Shown: positions 24,007 through 33,320, counted from the first letter of the stretch. The stretch is DNA of 64,000 nt from Chryseosolibacter sp036402075 (GCA_036402075.1 DASWTP010000142.1:20647-84646), one strand, 5' to 3'. Translations and numbers: made by a program. The notes: generated by a model from the sequence alone, not told the origin.

Positions 24007-24528
24007 CTATAGCAACTTCGCTTCAACGTCCTTCCAGTCAGCAAACCGGTTAAAGTGGTTAATGTGCATATTGTGTGGTGCTGTGAAGATATATTTCTCG
24101 CCATTGAAGCGCTCCAGGTTGTGTGGAAGATCATCGATCATAAAATCACCGTACACTACCGCCTTGCTCCCGCAGAACACAAACTGTTTCCAGGAAAGGA
24201 AAGGGAAATATTGTTGGAGCCACTGCAGCTTTTCGGTGAGGGATTGAGGAAACTCCATGGCTGCACTCACAATGAATACCTCGTATTTTTTGTTCAGCTT
24301 TTCCATCACCTGCTGGCTGTTTTCGTTCGGCAGCATATCGCGAAAGAAATTGACGCGGTAAGGGAACTGGCGCAGCACGGAATGATTGTCCGGGAAACCC
24401 TCATCTTCATTTTTATTGTTGAGCACCGAGCGCTCTACACGCACACCGAATTCTTTTTCATAATAGTTGATAAACTGGCCGGTTGCGTCTGCGAGCACAT
24501 CATCCATATCCACAATCAGTCGTTTCAT
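24007..24528 (-). CDS. 5'(3')-deoxyribonucleotidase (HAD superfamily)
   Basis: 173 residues. The HAD motif I reads DMDDVLAD at 7-14, and the protein ends with the motif III/IV region FMIDDLPHNLERF. FRDMLPNENSQQVMEKL and FIVSAAMEFPQSL match the NT5C-type deoxyribonucleotidases found in this phylum. It would dephosphorylate dNMPs and balance the deoxynucleotide pool. Cytosolic, apparently monocistronic. Confidence 0.88.
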   Translation of the reverse strand: MKRLIVDMDDVLADATGQFINYYEKEFGVRVERSVLNNKNEDEGFPDNHSVLRQFPYRVNFFRDMLPNENSQQVMEKLNKKYEVFIVSAAMEFPQSLTEKLQWLQQYFPFLSWKQFVFCGSKAVVYGDFMIDDLPHNLERFNGEKYIFTAPHNMHINHFNRFADWKDVEAKLL

Positions 24529-24594
24529 GTTCTGACTCTTTAAAGGTAAGGTTTGTAACTGCTAAACTTGTGATTTTCAACTCGCCAAGCAATA

Positions 24595-24613
24595 CTTAAC
24601 GTGACCTTAACGT
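24595..24613 (+). promoter_or_regulatory. 11-base-period direct repeat CTTAACGT-N3-CTTAACGT
   Basis: The two identical 8-mers start at 24595 and 24606, one helical turn apart, 46 bases before the DUF2007 gene and 67 bases upstream of the divergent nucleotidase. OmpR/PhoB-type regulators bind repeats with this spacing; the regulator here is unknown. Confidence 0.35.
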
Positions 24614-24658
24614 TGGAAAAAGCATTGATAATAGCGCCAAAAAAGGGTACATTAAATA

Positions 24659-25045
24659 ATGCAAGATCAGGAGGCCATTGTAGTGCTGCATCATTTTGAC
24701 TCGGGTATTGAGGCAAATATTGCCAAGTCGAAACTCGATGCCTACGATATTCCCTGCTTTCTCACCGAGGAAAATATGGCTGCCCTCTACCAGCAAGCGT
24801 TTGCAATCAAGGTGAGGCTGCACGTTTTTGAGAAAGACCGTGAGCAAGCGTATCGGATCTTATTTCAACTGCAAAGCGCTGGCAATGAGACAACATGCCC
24901 TCAGTGCCGTTCCACGTCTGTTGTTCGGGATTTCCCTCAGAAGTTTTCAGCGGAATTTGCGGGTGCCCTGAAGGTGATATTTTTTGGAATCTTTATGCCG
25001 GGCAAAAAAATCTTCCGCTGCCAGCAATGCAATCATGAATTTTGA
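24659..25045 (+). CDS. DUF2007-type protein with C-terminal zinc ribbon
   Basis: 128 residues. The N-terminal 70 residues are a small alpha-beta domain of the putative signal-transducer type (VLHHFDSGIEANIAKSKLDAYDIPCFL, then LHVFEKDREQAYRIL). The C-terminal part has CPQC near residue 80 and CQQC near 123, a split four-cysteine zinc ribbon around a hydrophobic stretch. Function unknown. It is divergent from the deoxyribonucleotidase. Confidence 0.78.
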   Translation: MQDQEAIVVLHHFDSGIEANIAKSKLDAYDIPCFLTEENMAALYQQAFAIKVRLHVFEKDREQAYRILFQLQSAGNETTCPQCRSTSVVRDFPQKFSAEFAGALKVIFFGIFMPGKKIFRCQQCNHEF

Positions 25046-25086
25046 TTGTCTAATTCCTAAATTAGCACACTAGCATTATTACAAAT

Positions 25087-25593
25087 ATGAGTGTAAAAAC
25101 GATTGTGGGTATCATGGGGCCGGGCGAAAGTGCAACTCCGGAAGACAACGAGATAGCCTTTGAACTGGGAAAGGCAATCGCTGAAAGGGGTTGGGTTTTA
25201 TTGACCGGTGGCCGTAGCTTTGGCGTGATGGATGCCGCCATGAAAGGCGCGCATGAAGCCGATGGGTTAACGATTGGAATTCTTCCCAACGACAACGCAG
25301 TAAATTCATCAGACAACGCGGATATAAAGATTCTCACTGGAATGGGCAGCGCCCGGAACCTGATCAACGTGTTGTCGAGTCACGTGATCGTTGTCATTGG
25401 TATGGCGGCTGGAACCGCTTCGGAGGTTGCGTTGGCGCTAAAATCAAACAAAAAAGTGATTCTTCTCAACCAGGATGAGATCACCATTCGTTTTTTCAAG
25501 AATATCGGAACCTATAAAGTAATGATCGCGACCACCGTTGACGAGACGATCGCGATGATTAAAGATTACTTATCCGTTTATCACGTTCACTGA
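25087..25593 (+). CDS. LOG/SLOG-type Rossmann protein (TIGR00725 group)
   Basis: 168 residues. MGPGESATPEDNEIAFELGKAIAERGWVLL begins the fold, followed by LTGGRSFGVMDAAMKGAHEADG, which is the nucleotide-binding motif of LOG/lysine-decarboxylase-like proteins, and VVIGMAAGTASEVALALKSNKKV, which matches the GGxGTxxE motif in altered form. It may cleave or bind nucleotide-derived ligands. Enzymatic function is not established for this group. It ends one base before the convergent OmpA gene. Confidence 0.82.
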   Translation: MSVKTIVGIMGPGESATPEDNEIAFELGKAIAERGWVLLTGGRSFGVMDAAMKGAHEADGLTIGILPNDNAVNSSDNADIKILTGMGSARNLINVLSSHVIVVIGMAAGTASEVALALKSNKKVILLNQDEITIRFFKNIGTYKVMIATTVDETIAMIKDYLSVYHVH

Positions 25594-25594
25594 C

Positions 25595-27361
25595 CTACTT
25601 CTTCAGTACAGTAAACTCAACTCTACGGTTGTTAGCCTGGCCATCAGGGGTATCGTTGGTATCGATGGGCTTCGATTCACCATAGCCGTGGGCGCTTAGC
25701 CTGCCGCTGTCAATTCCCTGGCTGATGAGGTAGTCTACCACGGATTGCGAACGTCCCTGCGAAAGTGTTTCATTGTATTCATCTGAACCTTTGTTGTCAG
25801 TATGCCCAGCGATCTCGATTTCCACCGATGGATTTTCTTTAAGGAACGCCACCACTTTATTAAGTTCCACGAAGGATTCTTTTTTCAGCTCAGTTTTATC
25901 AAATGCGAAATAAATGTTCTTCAGGCGCACAGTCACTCCAATCTCGATCGGCTGCAGGTAAATGTCTTTTGCAAATGGGGAGCGGTCTTCACTATCGGCT
26001 GACACACTGTCGATGGCATTGAGGTAACCCTCGGCCGATGCGGAGATAAGGTACCACCCGAGGCGAGGAATCGTGTGGTCGTAGCGTCCATCCGACACCG
26101 TAGCCTGCATTCCTGCCCGTCTGTCAACCTTCGAAGTGATTACGATTTTGGGTGAAGGAATAATCTTTTCGGTTTTGCTATCATACACATTCCCTGTGAG
26201 CATCAGCGCTTTTGCCACCGGGGTGAGGAAAAGTTCGATGTTGATTGTTGTGTCGCTGTAAATGGTTGGAACTTTAAAAGTTTCCTCTTTTCCCGGCTGA
26301 TAGCCGGGTGCGCTCGCCACAACAGCGTATTGATTTACTTCGTCCATCTTCGTTTCAAATTTTCCGGTTCCGTTTGACCGAAGTTTCAAGGGTTCCCTGT
26401 CTTTCAGTTTGACCGTAACATCAGCGGAGATCGGGTTATTCGTCTTCTGATCGTATACCATCCCGACAAGATTGATCTTAAGGTTCTTCGGAACGAGCAT
26501 GTAGAGATCAAGCTGTGCGCCTTCAATGGCTTTATTTGCGCGGCTTGTAAAAACGTTGCCAGCGTTGTCCATTGTGAAGTAGTAGTCTAGCGCGCTGGTG
26601 TTGATCGGTTTACCGAGGTTGATCGGCTCAGACCAGTTCATCCATGTATCGTCAGTCCGTGTGGTTCGGTAAATATCTACTCCGCCCTGGCGCCCAGGAG
26701 CTTGTCGCGCACTGCCGAAGAAAAGTGTTTTTTGATCCGGTCCAATAAAAGGCCCTACATCATCGAGGTTGGTGCTTAATTTAAGTTTTACAGGCCTTGA
26801 GTATGAGCCATCATTCTGCAGGTGGCTGGCGTATAAGTCTGAATTCTGGCTGTTCTCAATTTCACTGAAGTAAATAATAATGTGCTTCCTGTCAGACGAC
26901 ATGCTGGCGCCATAAAATCGCCCCTTGTTCATTTTTTTGAAATCAGTAACGTCCAGCTCGTTGATGGAGCCATTAGCGTTGGCAATTGAAAACCCTTTTT
27001 CGCCCCGGGTTCTTCCGCCTTTAATGAACAAGCTTCCGTCAGGCAATACAGTGAAGACCTGGTTTGAACGGTGAACATTGAATGGAGAGCCTAGATGCTG
27101 TGCCGGACTCCATACACCGTTTGCGTCTTTTTTCGACATCCAGATATCCTGGGTGTCGTCTTTCCCCATGGTATTTTCGGGATGATCTTGCACGAAAAAG
27201 TACAACGTATTCCCGTCAGGTGACACAATGGGGGCGGCCTCATGGTGGAATGTGTTGACCGTCTTATCCATTTTCACAAGCTCATAGCGTGATGAAAATT
27301 GCTGGGCCGTGACTGTAAAGGAGAAAAATGAGAGAAGGAGAACTGGTAAACAGGTCTTCAT
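25595..27361 (-). CDS. outer membrane OmpA-family protein with PD40 beta-propeller and carboxypeptidase-regulatory domains
   Basis: 588 residues with a signal peptide (about 1-19). A PD40/TolB-like propeller covers about 40-290 (APIVSPDGNTLYF, SSDRKHIIIYFS, IGPDQKTLFFGS repeats). Two carboxypeptidase-regulatory-like beta domains follow (about 305-470). The C-terminal OmpA domain (about 475-588) has the peptidoglycan-binding motif NKGSDEYNETLSQGRSQSV and RLSAHGYGESKP. This architecture anchors the outer membrane to the cell wall in Bacteroidota and resembles proteins linked to gliding or secretion in some relatives, though no such genes are here. Confidence 0.88.
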   Translation of the reverse strand: MKTCLPVLLLSFFSFTVTAQQFSSRYELVKMDKTVNTFHHEAAPIVSPDGNTLYFFVQDHPENTMGKDDTQDIWMSKKDANGVWSPAQHLGSPFNVHRSNQVFTVLPDGSLFIKGGRTRGEKGFSIANANGSINELDVTDFKKMNKGRFYGASMSSDRKHIIIYFSEIENSQNSDLYASHLQNDGSYSRPVKLKLSTNLDDVGPFIGPDQKTLFFGSARQAPGRQGGVDIYRTTRTDDTWMNWSEPINLGKPINTSALDYYFTMDNAGNVFTSRANKAIEGAQLDLYMLVPKNLKINLVGMVYDQKTNNPISADVTVKLKDREPLKLRSNGTGKFETKMDEVNQYAVVASAPGYQPGKEETFKVPTIYSDTTINIELFLTPVAKALMLTGNVYDSKTEKIIPSPKIVITSKVDRRAGMQATVSDGRYDHTIPRLGWYLISASAEGYLNAIDSVSADSEDRSPFAKDIYLQPIEIGVTVRLKNIYFAFDKTELKKESFVELNKVVAFLKENPSVEIEIAGHTDNKGSDEYNETLSQGRSQSVVDYLISQGIDSGRLSAHGYGESKPIDTNDTPDGQANNRRVEFTVLKK

Positions 27362-27539
27362 TGGTATAGGGAATTAGTCTGATTGTAAAGGTAAGGTTTT
27401 TGAATGATTTCTCGATTGCCAACGAACGCAGCATCTTACAACTGGCAGACTTGTTACGTCTTTCACCTACGCTGGCTTCGCGCACAAAAACTAAAGCGCT
27501 ACAGCCTCACATTGCAAAACAATCTTGATAAAGACAGCG

Positions 27540-27977
27540 CTAGGGTCTTGTGATCAGGCCCCGTCCACTCATCACAATGGCGACTACGATGATCACCAGC
27601 GCAATCGTATTAAAAATGAACATGCGTTTATGTTTCGCTTCGCTGTTCTCCATTTTCTTTGACGTGACCCTGGCCATTGTAATGAGTACGATGGCGATCA
27701 GCATCATCAGGGAATGCTCAACGAGCCAGTAACGAGTAGAAGCCTCTTTCATAGCAGCGCCTGAAAATTGGACGAAAGGGCTCACAAAATACAGGATTAA
27801 TCCCACGAGCAATTGTGTGTGTGTGAAAATAAACAGAAACAAGCCAAGGCGATTGTCAAGGGAGCCGTATGGTTTTCTGCCTAACCATCCCATTAATGAC
27901 TGAACGATAACAACAACCAGTAAAATGAGAACAAAGTATCGCAGGAACGAATGGGTGTGAAGCAGGCCGGTATACAT
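27540..27977 (-). CDS. small four-helix membrane protein (cytochrome b-like annotation group)
   Basis: 145 residues from the ATG at 27977. Four hydrophobic helices are at about 11-29, 41-63, 78-98 and 118-138. His7 and His9 (LLHTHSFLRYF), His36 (FTHTQLL) and the WLVEHSLMM histidine lie in helices, which explains why relatives are often called cytochrome b, though haem binding is unproven. The gene is divergent from the ligand-gated-channel-like gene. Function unknown. Confidence 0.7.
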   Translation of the reverse strand: MYTGLLHTHSFLRYFVLILLVVVIVQSLMGWLGRKPYGSLDNRLGLFLFIFTHTQLLVGLILYFVSPFVQFSGAAMKEASTRYWLVEHSLMMLIAIVLITMARVTSKKMENSEAKHKRMFIFNTIALVIIVVAIVMSGRGLITRP

Positions 27978-28087
27978 ATTTATTATATTTTGCTCCAAAT
28001 TAGTACACGACCGCCACACTGAAAAATGGAATGCTTAAATAATGCTTTTTCGCGGAAAGCTTAATACTTTTAGCGCAAATCCCACGA

Positions 28088-29053
28088 ATGAAATCATTTG
28101 TAACGATGGTGCTGTTGGCGCTGTCCACTTCTGTGTTTTGCCAATCGGCTGATTCTTTGGCGGGCGCTGGCCCCGACACCGTCAAAGTCGGTGCGTTTGT
28201 GATCAGCGTGCACGATATTAACTTTCATGAGAAAGAATATACCATTCGTTTCTGGTTGTGGTTCTTGCATCACAATGAGGAATTTGATTTCTCGAAACAA
28301 CTTGACATCCCCAACGCCAAAAACATTGAATTTGAGGAACCCATCACCGATTCGATCGATGGAAAAGCCTGGGTGATCATGAAGATGAAGTGCGTGATGA
28401 AACAAAACTGGAACGTGAAGGATTTTCCCTTTGATGAACAGCATATAAAAGTTGAGATTGAGAACACTCTTTTTGACAATACCAGTCTCGTTTTTATGCC
28501 GGACACTACCGGAAGCATTTTCGATGACAAAGAGGCCATTGACGGTTGGGTGATAAAAAATTTTAAAGTGACCACAGCCGAAAACGACTATCAAACCGGG
28601 TTTGGTGACCCACGTCCAGGCCACGACTCATCTGTATTTTCGCAGTTCTTGATTCAAATGGATCTGGAGCGCGATGCATGGGGATTATTCATGAAGATCT
28701 TTATCGGGATGTATATCGCGTTCCTTATTTCAACGATAAGTTTCACGCCTCATCCCTCCGAACTTGAGCCGCGGTTTGGATTGCCTGTCGGTGGTTTGTT
28801 TGCTGCTGTCGGTAATAAGTACATCATAGATTCGCTGATGCCGGAGTCCTCATCGTTTACGTTGGTTGACACGCTGCACGCCCTTACGTTTCTTAGCATT
28901 CTTGCGACACTTGTTATCTCAGCAGTTGCGCTCAAACTGCACGACTACGGCAAAACTGAAAAGGCGCTTTGGGTGAATCGGTTTTTCTCGAAAATTGTGG
29001 TTTCGCTCTACGTTATCCTCAATATTGTCTTTATCTCGATTGCCTTGCTGTAG
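28088..29053 (+). CDS. pentameric ligand-gated ion channel-like protein
   Basis: 321 residues: signal peptide (1-18), an extracellular beta domain (about 30-195) and four membrane helices (about 199-219, 229-249, 258-281 and 300-321). Residues 108-118 read WNVKDFPFDEQ, the loop motif FPFDxQ that marks Cys-loop family receptors, here without flanking disulfide cysteines, as in the prokaryotic channels GLIC and ELIC. FWLWFLHHNE near 55 fits the beta-strand 2 region. Helix 2 (glycine/alanine-rich) would line the pore. The ligand and ion selectivity cannot be read. Confidence 0.72.
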   Translation: MKSFVTMVLLALSTSVFCQSADSLAGAGPDTVKVGAFVISVHDINFHEKEYTIRFWLWFLHHNEEFDFSKQLDIPNAKNIEFEEPITDSIDGKAWVIMKMKCVMKQNWNVKDFPFDEQHIKVEIENTLFDNTSLVFMPDTTGSIFDDKEAIDGWVIKNFKVTTAENDYQTGFGDPRPGHDSSVFSQFLIQMDLERDAWGLFMKIFIGMYIAFLISTISFTPHPSELEPRFGLPVGGLFAAVGNKYIIDSLMPESSSFTLVDTLHALTFLSILATLVISAVALKLHDYGKTEKALWVNRFFSKIVVSLYVILNIVFISIALL

Positions 29054-29175
29054 CAGTGGGCAATGGATTTTGCATTTTGTCAAGAGACTTTAACCGTTGG
29101 TCTGCAATTGTTAGTATCCTTCCGTCTCTTTCATTAACTTCATTCCTGTTCCGCCTGGAAACATAAATTTAATAC

Positions 29176-30333
29176 ATGAAAGCGATGTTATATTTCGGCA
29201 TTTCCATTGTCCTGGCTTTATTCTCATGCAACGATAAGAGCAGTGAAGACACCGTTCAGCCTGGAGCGGAAGAAGCGTTTACAGGAGAAGTGATTGAATC
29301 GCAGCAACAAAAGTTTGGTGTCATTAAGATCACGGAAGATCTTCGGAATCCTTGGGGGATTGCTTTTCTGCCAGATGGACGCATCTTAGTGACCGAACGC
29401 GCTGGTTCAATCCGCATCATTAAAGATGGAAAGCTGCTGGAAGACCGCATCAGTGGTGTTCCCAAAGTGTATGCACAGGGCCAGGGTGGTTTGCTCGATA
29501 TACAATTACATCCGGATTACGCAACCAACGGCTGGATCTACTTAAGCTACTCAAAGCCCGGGCCTGGTGGTGCCGGCACTACTATCGCGAGAACAAAATT
29601 AGATGGAAACACATTTACTGAATTCCAGGAATTGTTTTCAGCACAGCCGTTCAGTAATTCAGGTGTACACTTCGGTTCACGCATCGCGTTTGATGGGAAG
29701 GGTTTCATCTTCTTCTCATCAGGTGAGCGCGGCACGATGGATAATGCGCAAACCCTCACCAACCATCTCGGAAAAATTATTCGCCTTCATGATGATGGAC
29801 GTGTTCCGGCAGACAACCCGTTTGTTGGCACGCCTAATGCCAAACCGGAGATCTGGAGTTACGGCCACCGAAATCCGCAAGGCCTGATCTATGATAAAGA
29901 GAATCAGTTATTGATCGATCACGAGCACGGGCCACGGGGCGGGGACGAAATCAACATTATTCAAAAAGGAAAGAACTACGGCTGGCCAAAAATTTCGTAT
30001 GGCATTAATTACGATGGCAGTGTGCTCACAGACAAAACCGCGTTGCCCGGAATGGAGCAACCCATCTGGTACTATGTTCCTTCCATTGCCCCATGTGGTA
30101 TGGCAAAAGTGACCAGCGACAAATACCCTGGCTGGAAGGGCAATCTCTTGATCGGTGCGCTGGCGCTGCAACACATTTCTCGCGTTGAGATCAAAGATGG
30201 TAAGTACGTAACGCACGAAAAACTCCTGCAAGATTTTGCACGCTTTCGCGCCCTTGCACAAGGTCCGGATGGATTGATCTATGCAGTTACGGAAAGCCCT
30301 GGAACGTTGATAAAGCTGGTGCCGGTGAAATAG
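29176..30333 (+). CDS. PQQ-dependent sugar (aldose) dehydrogenase, lipoprotein
   Basis: 385 residues. A lipoprotein signal ends in LFSC at about residue 18. The GSDH/YliI-type six-bladed propeller follows: NPWGIAFLPDGRILVTERAG near 58, GGLLDIQLHPDY near 105, HFGSRIAFDGKGF near 160, YGHRNPQGLIYD near 228 and DHEHGPRGGDEINII near 250. This group oxidises soluble aldose sugars in the periplasm with PQQ as cofactor. No PQQ synthesis genes are in the window, so PQQ may be taken up. It is followed by a heptamer repeat region. Confidence 0.9.
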   Translation: MKAMLYFGISIVLALFSCNDKSSEDTVQPGAEEAFTGEVIESQQQKFGVIKITEDLRNPWGIAFLPDGRILVTERAGSIRIIKDGKLLEDRISGVPKVYAQGQGGLLDIQLHPDYATNGWIYLSYSKPGPGGAGTTIARTKLDGNTFTEFQELFSAQPFSNSGVHFGSRIAFDGKGFIFFSSGERGTMDNAQTLTNHLGKIIRLHDDGRVPADNPFVGTPNAKPEIWSYGHRNPQGLIYDKENQLLIDHEHGPRGGDEINIIQKGKNYGWPKISYGINYDGSVLTDKTALPGMEQPIWYYVPSIAPCGMAKVTSDKYPGWKGNLLIGALALQHISRVEIKDGKYVTHEKLLQDFARFRALAQGPDGLIYAVTESPGTLIKLVPVK

Positions 30334-30337
30334 CGGA

Positions 30338-30463
30338 GAAGCTGCAAGCTGCAGGTTGCAAGTCCTTTTCATCCGGATGATGACGGATTCGTCTCAGATT
30401 TCAATTGCTACCTCGTTAAGGTCGACCGACTTGCACTCTGCAACCTGAAACTTAAAGCTGCGG
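30338..30463. repeat. degenerate heptamer (GCTGCAA-type) repeats in inverted arms
   Basis: After the sugar dehydrogenase the sequence runs in 7-base words GCTGCAA, GCTGCAG, GTTGCAA at 30341-30361. About 65 bases later the reverse arm carries ACTTGCA, CTCTGCA, ACCTGAA, ACTTAAA, GCTGCGG at 30429-30463. The two arms are imperfect inverted repeats and end at the stop of the CHAT gene. Confidence 0.5.
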
Positions 30464-33301
30464 CTAATTCCCCAGCATCACGAACGCTCCCCAATAATAC
30501 GGTTCTTTATATTTCGTCATCAGCTGGAGCTGTGCCTGTTTGAAGGCTTTTTGTTTATTCCCCAGCTTAATCCAGTTGGTATAAAAGTTTGTCATCAGTT
30601 GTTGTGTGGCAGCGTCATCAACTTTCCAGAGACTCATAATTAACGCCTCTGCGCCAGCTACCTGGAAGGCGCGCTGCAATCCATACACACCTTCTCCAGC
30701 CTTAACATCTCCCAGGCCGGTTTCGCATGCGCTTAATACGATGAGACTCGTTCCTTGCAGGTTGAGGTTCATCGCTTCATAGGCGGTAAGCACGCCATTG
30801 TCATTGCTTTCAAGATTTGGCATGGCTGTTCCACTGACTGTTCCCGCTGCGCCCGCAAGCATCAGTCCCGATCGCAGCAACGGATTGTCGTTCGCATTTT
30901 CCAGGTGAACACCAAATGCTGACCCTTCAATATCGACATCTTTAAGAAAATAGCCGTGGGTGGCAATGTGCAGCAGGGCCGGACCCTTTATATTCTTCAG
31001 GCTGGCCTCGCTCGCGTTTTTCTGCATCAGCTGCGATACCTGGTAACCTGAAGTCTTGAGGAGTTTTGCGATCCCATCGATCTCAACCTTAGTGCCAGGC
31101 AAGGCATTGATGCTTGCACCGCCATAGTCTGGGAAGCCAAGTAGCGTTGCATTCTTCTTAGTAGCCGTTGCTTTTTTCGAACGCAGGTTGATGAGATCTT
31201 TCGAATTTCCAAGTACGGTGAGGTCATAGCGATTTATTACATAATCCCCGCCTGGTTTCCTGAGCGTGTTCAGATTCATCTGATTGTAAACCCCATCTGG
31301 CGAGACAAAAATCGATCTCTTTCCTGCAAGTTCCGCATCGATCTTCGCCCAATATTGATCGTACGAATATTGATCCTCCATTTTTTGCTGAATCGTATTT
31401 CGGTAGTATTTGTAGTACCGCGTGTCAAGTTGCTGACCGTTGTCCAGTGAAATGATCTTTGGAAGCGGTGCTGCTTTGGTTAAAAGCATTGCAACGTATT
31501 TTGATTCAGGGGTAAACTTCTGGCCGTAGTTCTGGATGCGAATGATCTCAACAACCGCTTCATTGTCAGTCAACAGATTCTTGATCTGTGAAAAACTGGT
31601 TTTCGTGGCACCATAATTTTGTGAAAAATCCTTTGATCGCTCGGATAGCTTTTTCTCCATGGCATTTGCTGCGCGTTCCAGCGAATCGAGGTTGATCTTC
31701 TGTTCTTTTAATTCTGTTTTAGAGTAAGCGTATAGTCTCGCCAGGTTTTCTTTTTGATCGATCCACGAAACGTAGTCTTTAATCAGCTGTGCATCGCCAC
31801 TTGCAAAAATGCTTTGTTTCACTTTATTCGTAGAGTTCAAGAGCAACGCTTTGGTGGCGATCTGGTAGTCGTAAAGGTCTTGCGCAGTGTTTTTGTTCGA
31901 TGCACTGGCGTCAAGGGCAAAGTTGTAGAAGCGTTGGAAGCGTGGTGAAAGAACGTCCCAATATTTCGTTTTCTCCGATTCGCTCATCGGAGGGAAATAC
32001 CGGTTGATAAAATCCAATGAATTATCCATCACCTCGCGATAGATGCTGTAAGCCTGATCAAAATTCTGAAGCTTCCAGAAAAGGATGGCAAGGTCTTCAC
32101 GCGATTGCGCATACATTGGATGAGTTTTTCCAAAGGCCTCTTCTCTGACGGCCACTGCTTTTTCTAACAACGGCTGAGCTTCCTTATAGCGTTCCTTATA
32201 TCGGTAAAAGTTGCCGAGGTCGCTGATTGCTTTGGCGTAGGCGGGGTTATTTTCACCAAAGTTTGATTTGTAGATCCCGCTAGATTTCTTCAGCAGTTCT
32301 TCAACCTTATCCTCTTTCCCCATCACGATATAAAGGGCAGCCTGGTTGTTGAGCATGCTGGCAAGGTCAGGGTTATTTTTGCCAAGGCGTTTTTCCATGC
32401 CGAGATAGATGGTTTCGGCTTCAGCATATTTTCCCATTTGCTGGTAAAGTAAAGCCAGGTTGGAAAGAAATTTCAAATGGTTTGTCGATTTGCTGCTTTG
32501 GAGTTTCTCCGCGATAGCGATGGCGGCCTTTAGTTTCTTCTCGGCCTCTTCGTAGCGGCCGATGGCCTGAAATAGCATTGCCTCGTTATTCAAAACGATG
32601 GCGAATGGCATGGCAGCCTGAAGATTATTTTTACCCAGGATGATCAGCGCAGCGGCCAGATCTTTTTCCGATTCGTTAAAACGGCCAAGGTTATAATGCA
32701 ATACACCATAGTTGTTTAGCGATGCGGCAACGCCTGCGTTTTCTTCTCCTAGCTTTGATTTGCGTAAGTCAAGTGCTTCGGCTGTGAACGATTCAGCTTG
32801 GGTAAAACGTCCCATCGTTGCATACAGTAGTCCCTGGCTTGAAATAGTTTTAAGGTATCCGAGGTCTTCGGTAAGTCCAGTCTCTTCATATGTTTTTTTC
32901 GCAAGCGCAAATTTTTTCTCCGCAGATGCAAACCATCCGTAGCCGTAAAATAATTCGCCTGACTGGCGATGGCTGCGTGCCCGCTGTTCGTCCGTGAGCT
33001 CGGCATTTTTGTAAAGTGATGCGGTGATGCCTGCAACGGATGTGGCTTTTGCTGCAAATTCACCTTTTTCCTTTACGTCAAACAAGCCGGAGTTATCGCT
33101 CAAAAGAATTGCATAATCGAAGTCTGCAGAGTCGAATTCGGCTCGTGCTTTTTCCAGCTGGTTGGCTGTAAGCGATGCTGCCTTGTCAAGATTTTCCTTC
33201 GTTGCAAGTCCCTTTGCAGTCTTCTTGAGTCCTTCCAACAGCTGGGCGGGAGAGGAGATGGAAAGCAGGAGCAAAACAATGAACCCGGATATGATTTTCA
33301 T
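30464..33301 (-). CDS. exported TPR-CHAT domain protein (caspase-like fold)
   Basis: 945 residues with a signal peptide (about 1-20). At least ten TPR-type helical repeats run from about 75 to 430 (ASLNNYGVLHYNLGRFNESEKD-like units, cut at 20 for reference: ASLNNYGVLHYNLGRF). The C-terminal CHAT domain (about 640-945) carries the His-Cys dyad of caspase-like peptidases: His782 in ATHGY and Cys859 in SACETG, with the WKVDDAAT segment near 893. CHAT proteins act as proteases in death and signalling pathways. Here the enzyme is exported and has no visible effector partner beside it. A TAnnTTTG element lies 20 bases upstream of the ATG. Confidence 0.85.
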   Translation of the reverse strand: MKIISGFIVLLLLSISSPAQLLEGLKKTAKGLATKENLDKAASLTANQLEKARAEFDSADFDYAILLSDNSGLFDVKEKGEFAAKATSVAGITASLYKNAELTDEQRARSHRQSGELFYGYGWFASAEKKFALAKKTYEETGLTEDLGYLKTISSQGLLYATMGRFTQAESFTAEALDLRKSKLGEENAGVAASLNNYGVLHYNLGRFNESEKDLAAALIILGKNNLQAAMPFAIVLNNEAMLFQAIGRYEEAEKKLKAAIAIAEKLQSSKSTNHLKFLSNLALLYQQMGKYAEAETIYLGMEKRLGKNNPDLASMLNNQAALYIVMGKEDKVEELLKKSSGIYKSNFGENNPAYAKAISDLGNFYRYKERYKEAQPLLEKAVAVREEAFGKTHPMYAQSREDLAILFWKLQNFDQAYSIYREVMDNSLDFINRYFPPMSESEKTKYWDVLSPRFQRFYNFALDASASNKNTAQDLYDYQIATKALLLNSTNKVKQSIFASGDAQLIKDYVSWIDQKENLARLYAYSKTELKEQKINLDSLERAANAMEKKLSERSKDFSQNYGATKTSFSQIKNLLTDNEAVVEIIRIQNYGQKFTPESKYVAMLLTKAAPLPKIISLDNGQQLDTRYYKYYRNTIQQKMEDQYSYDQYWAKIDAELAGKRSIFVSPDGVYNQMNLNTLRKPGGDYVINRYDLTVLGNSKDLINLRSKKATATKKNATLLGFPDYGGASINALPGTKVEIDGIAKLLKTSGYQVSQLMQKNASEASLKNIKGPALLHIATHGYFLKDVDIEGSAFGVHLENANDNPLLRSGLMLAGAAGTVSGTAMPNLESNDNGVLTAYEAMNLNLQGTSLIVLSACETGLGDVKAGEGVYGLQRAFQVAGAEALIMSLWKVDDAATQQLMTNFYTNWIKLGNKQKAFKQAQLQLMTKYKEPYYWGAFVMLGN

Positions 33302-33320
33302 AAAAATGCTGGTTACGTAA

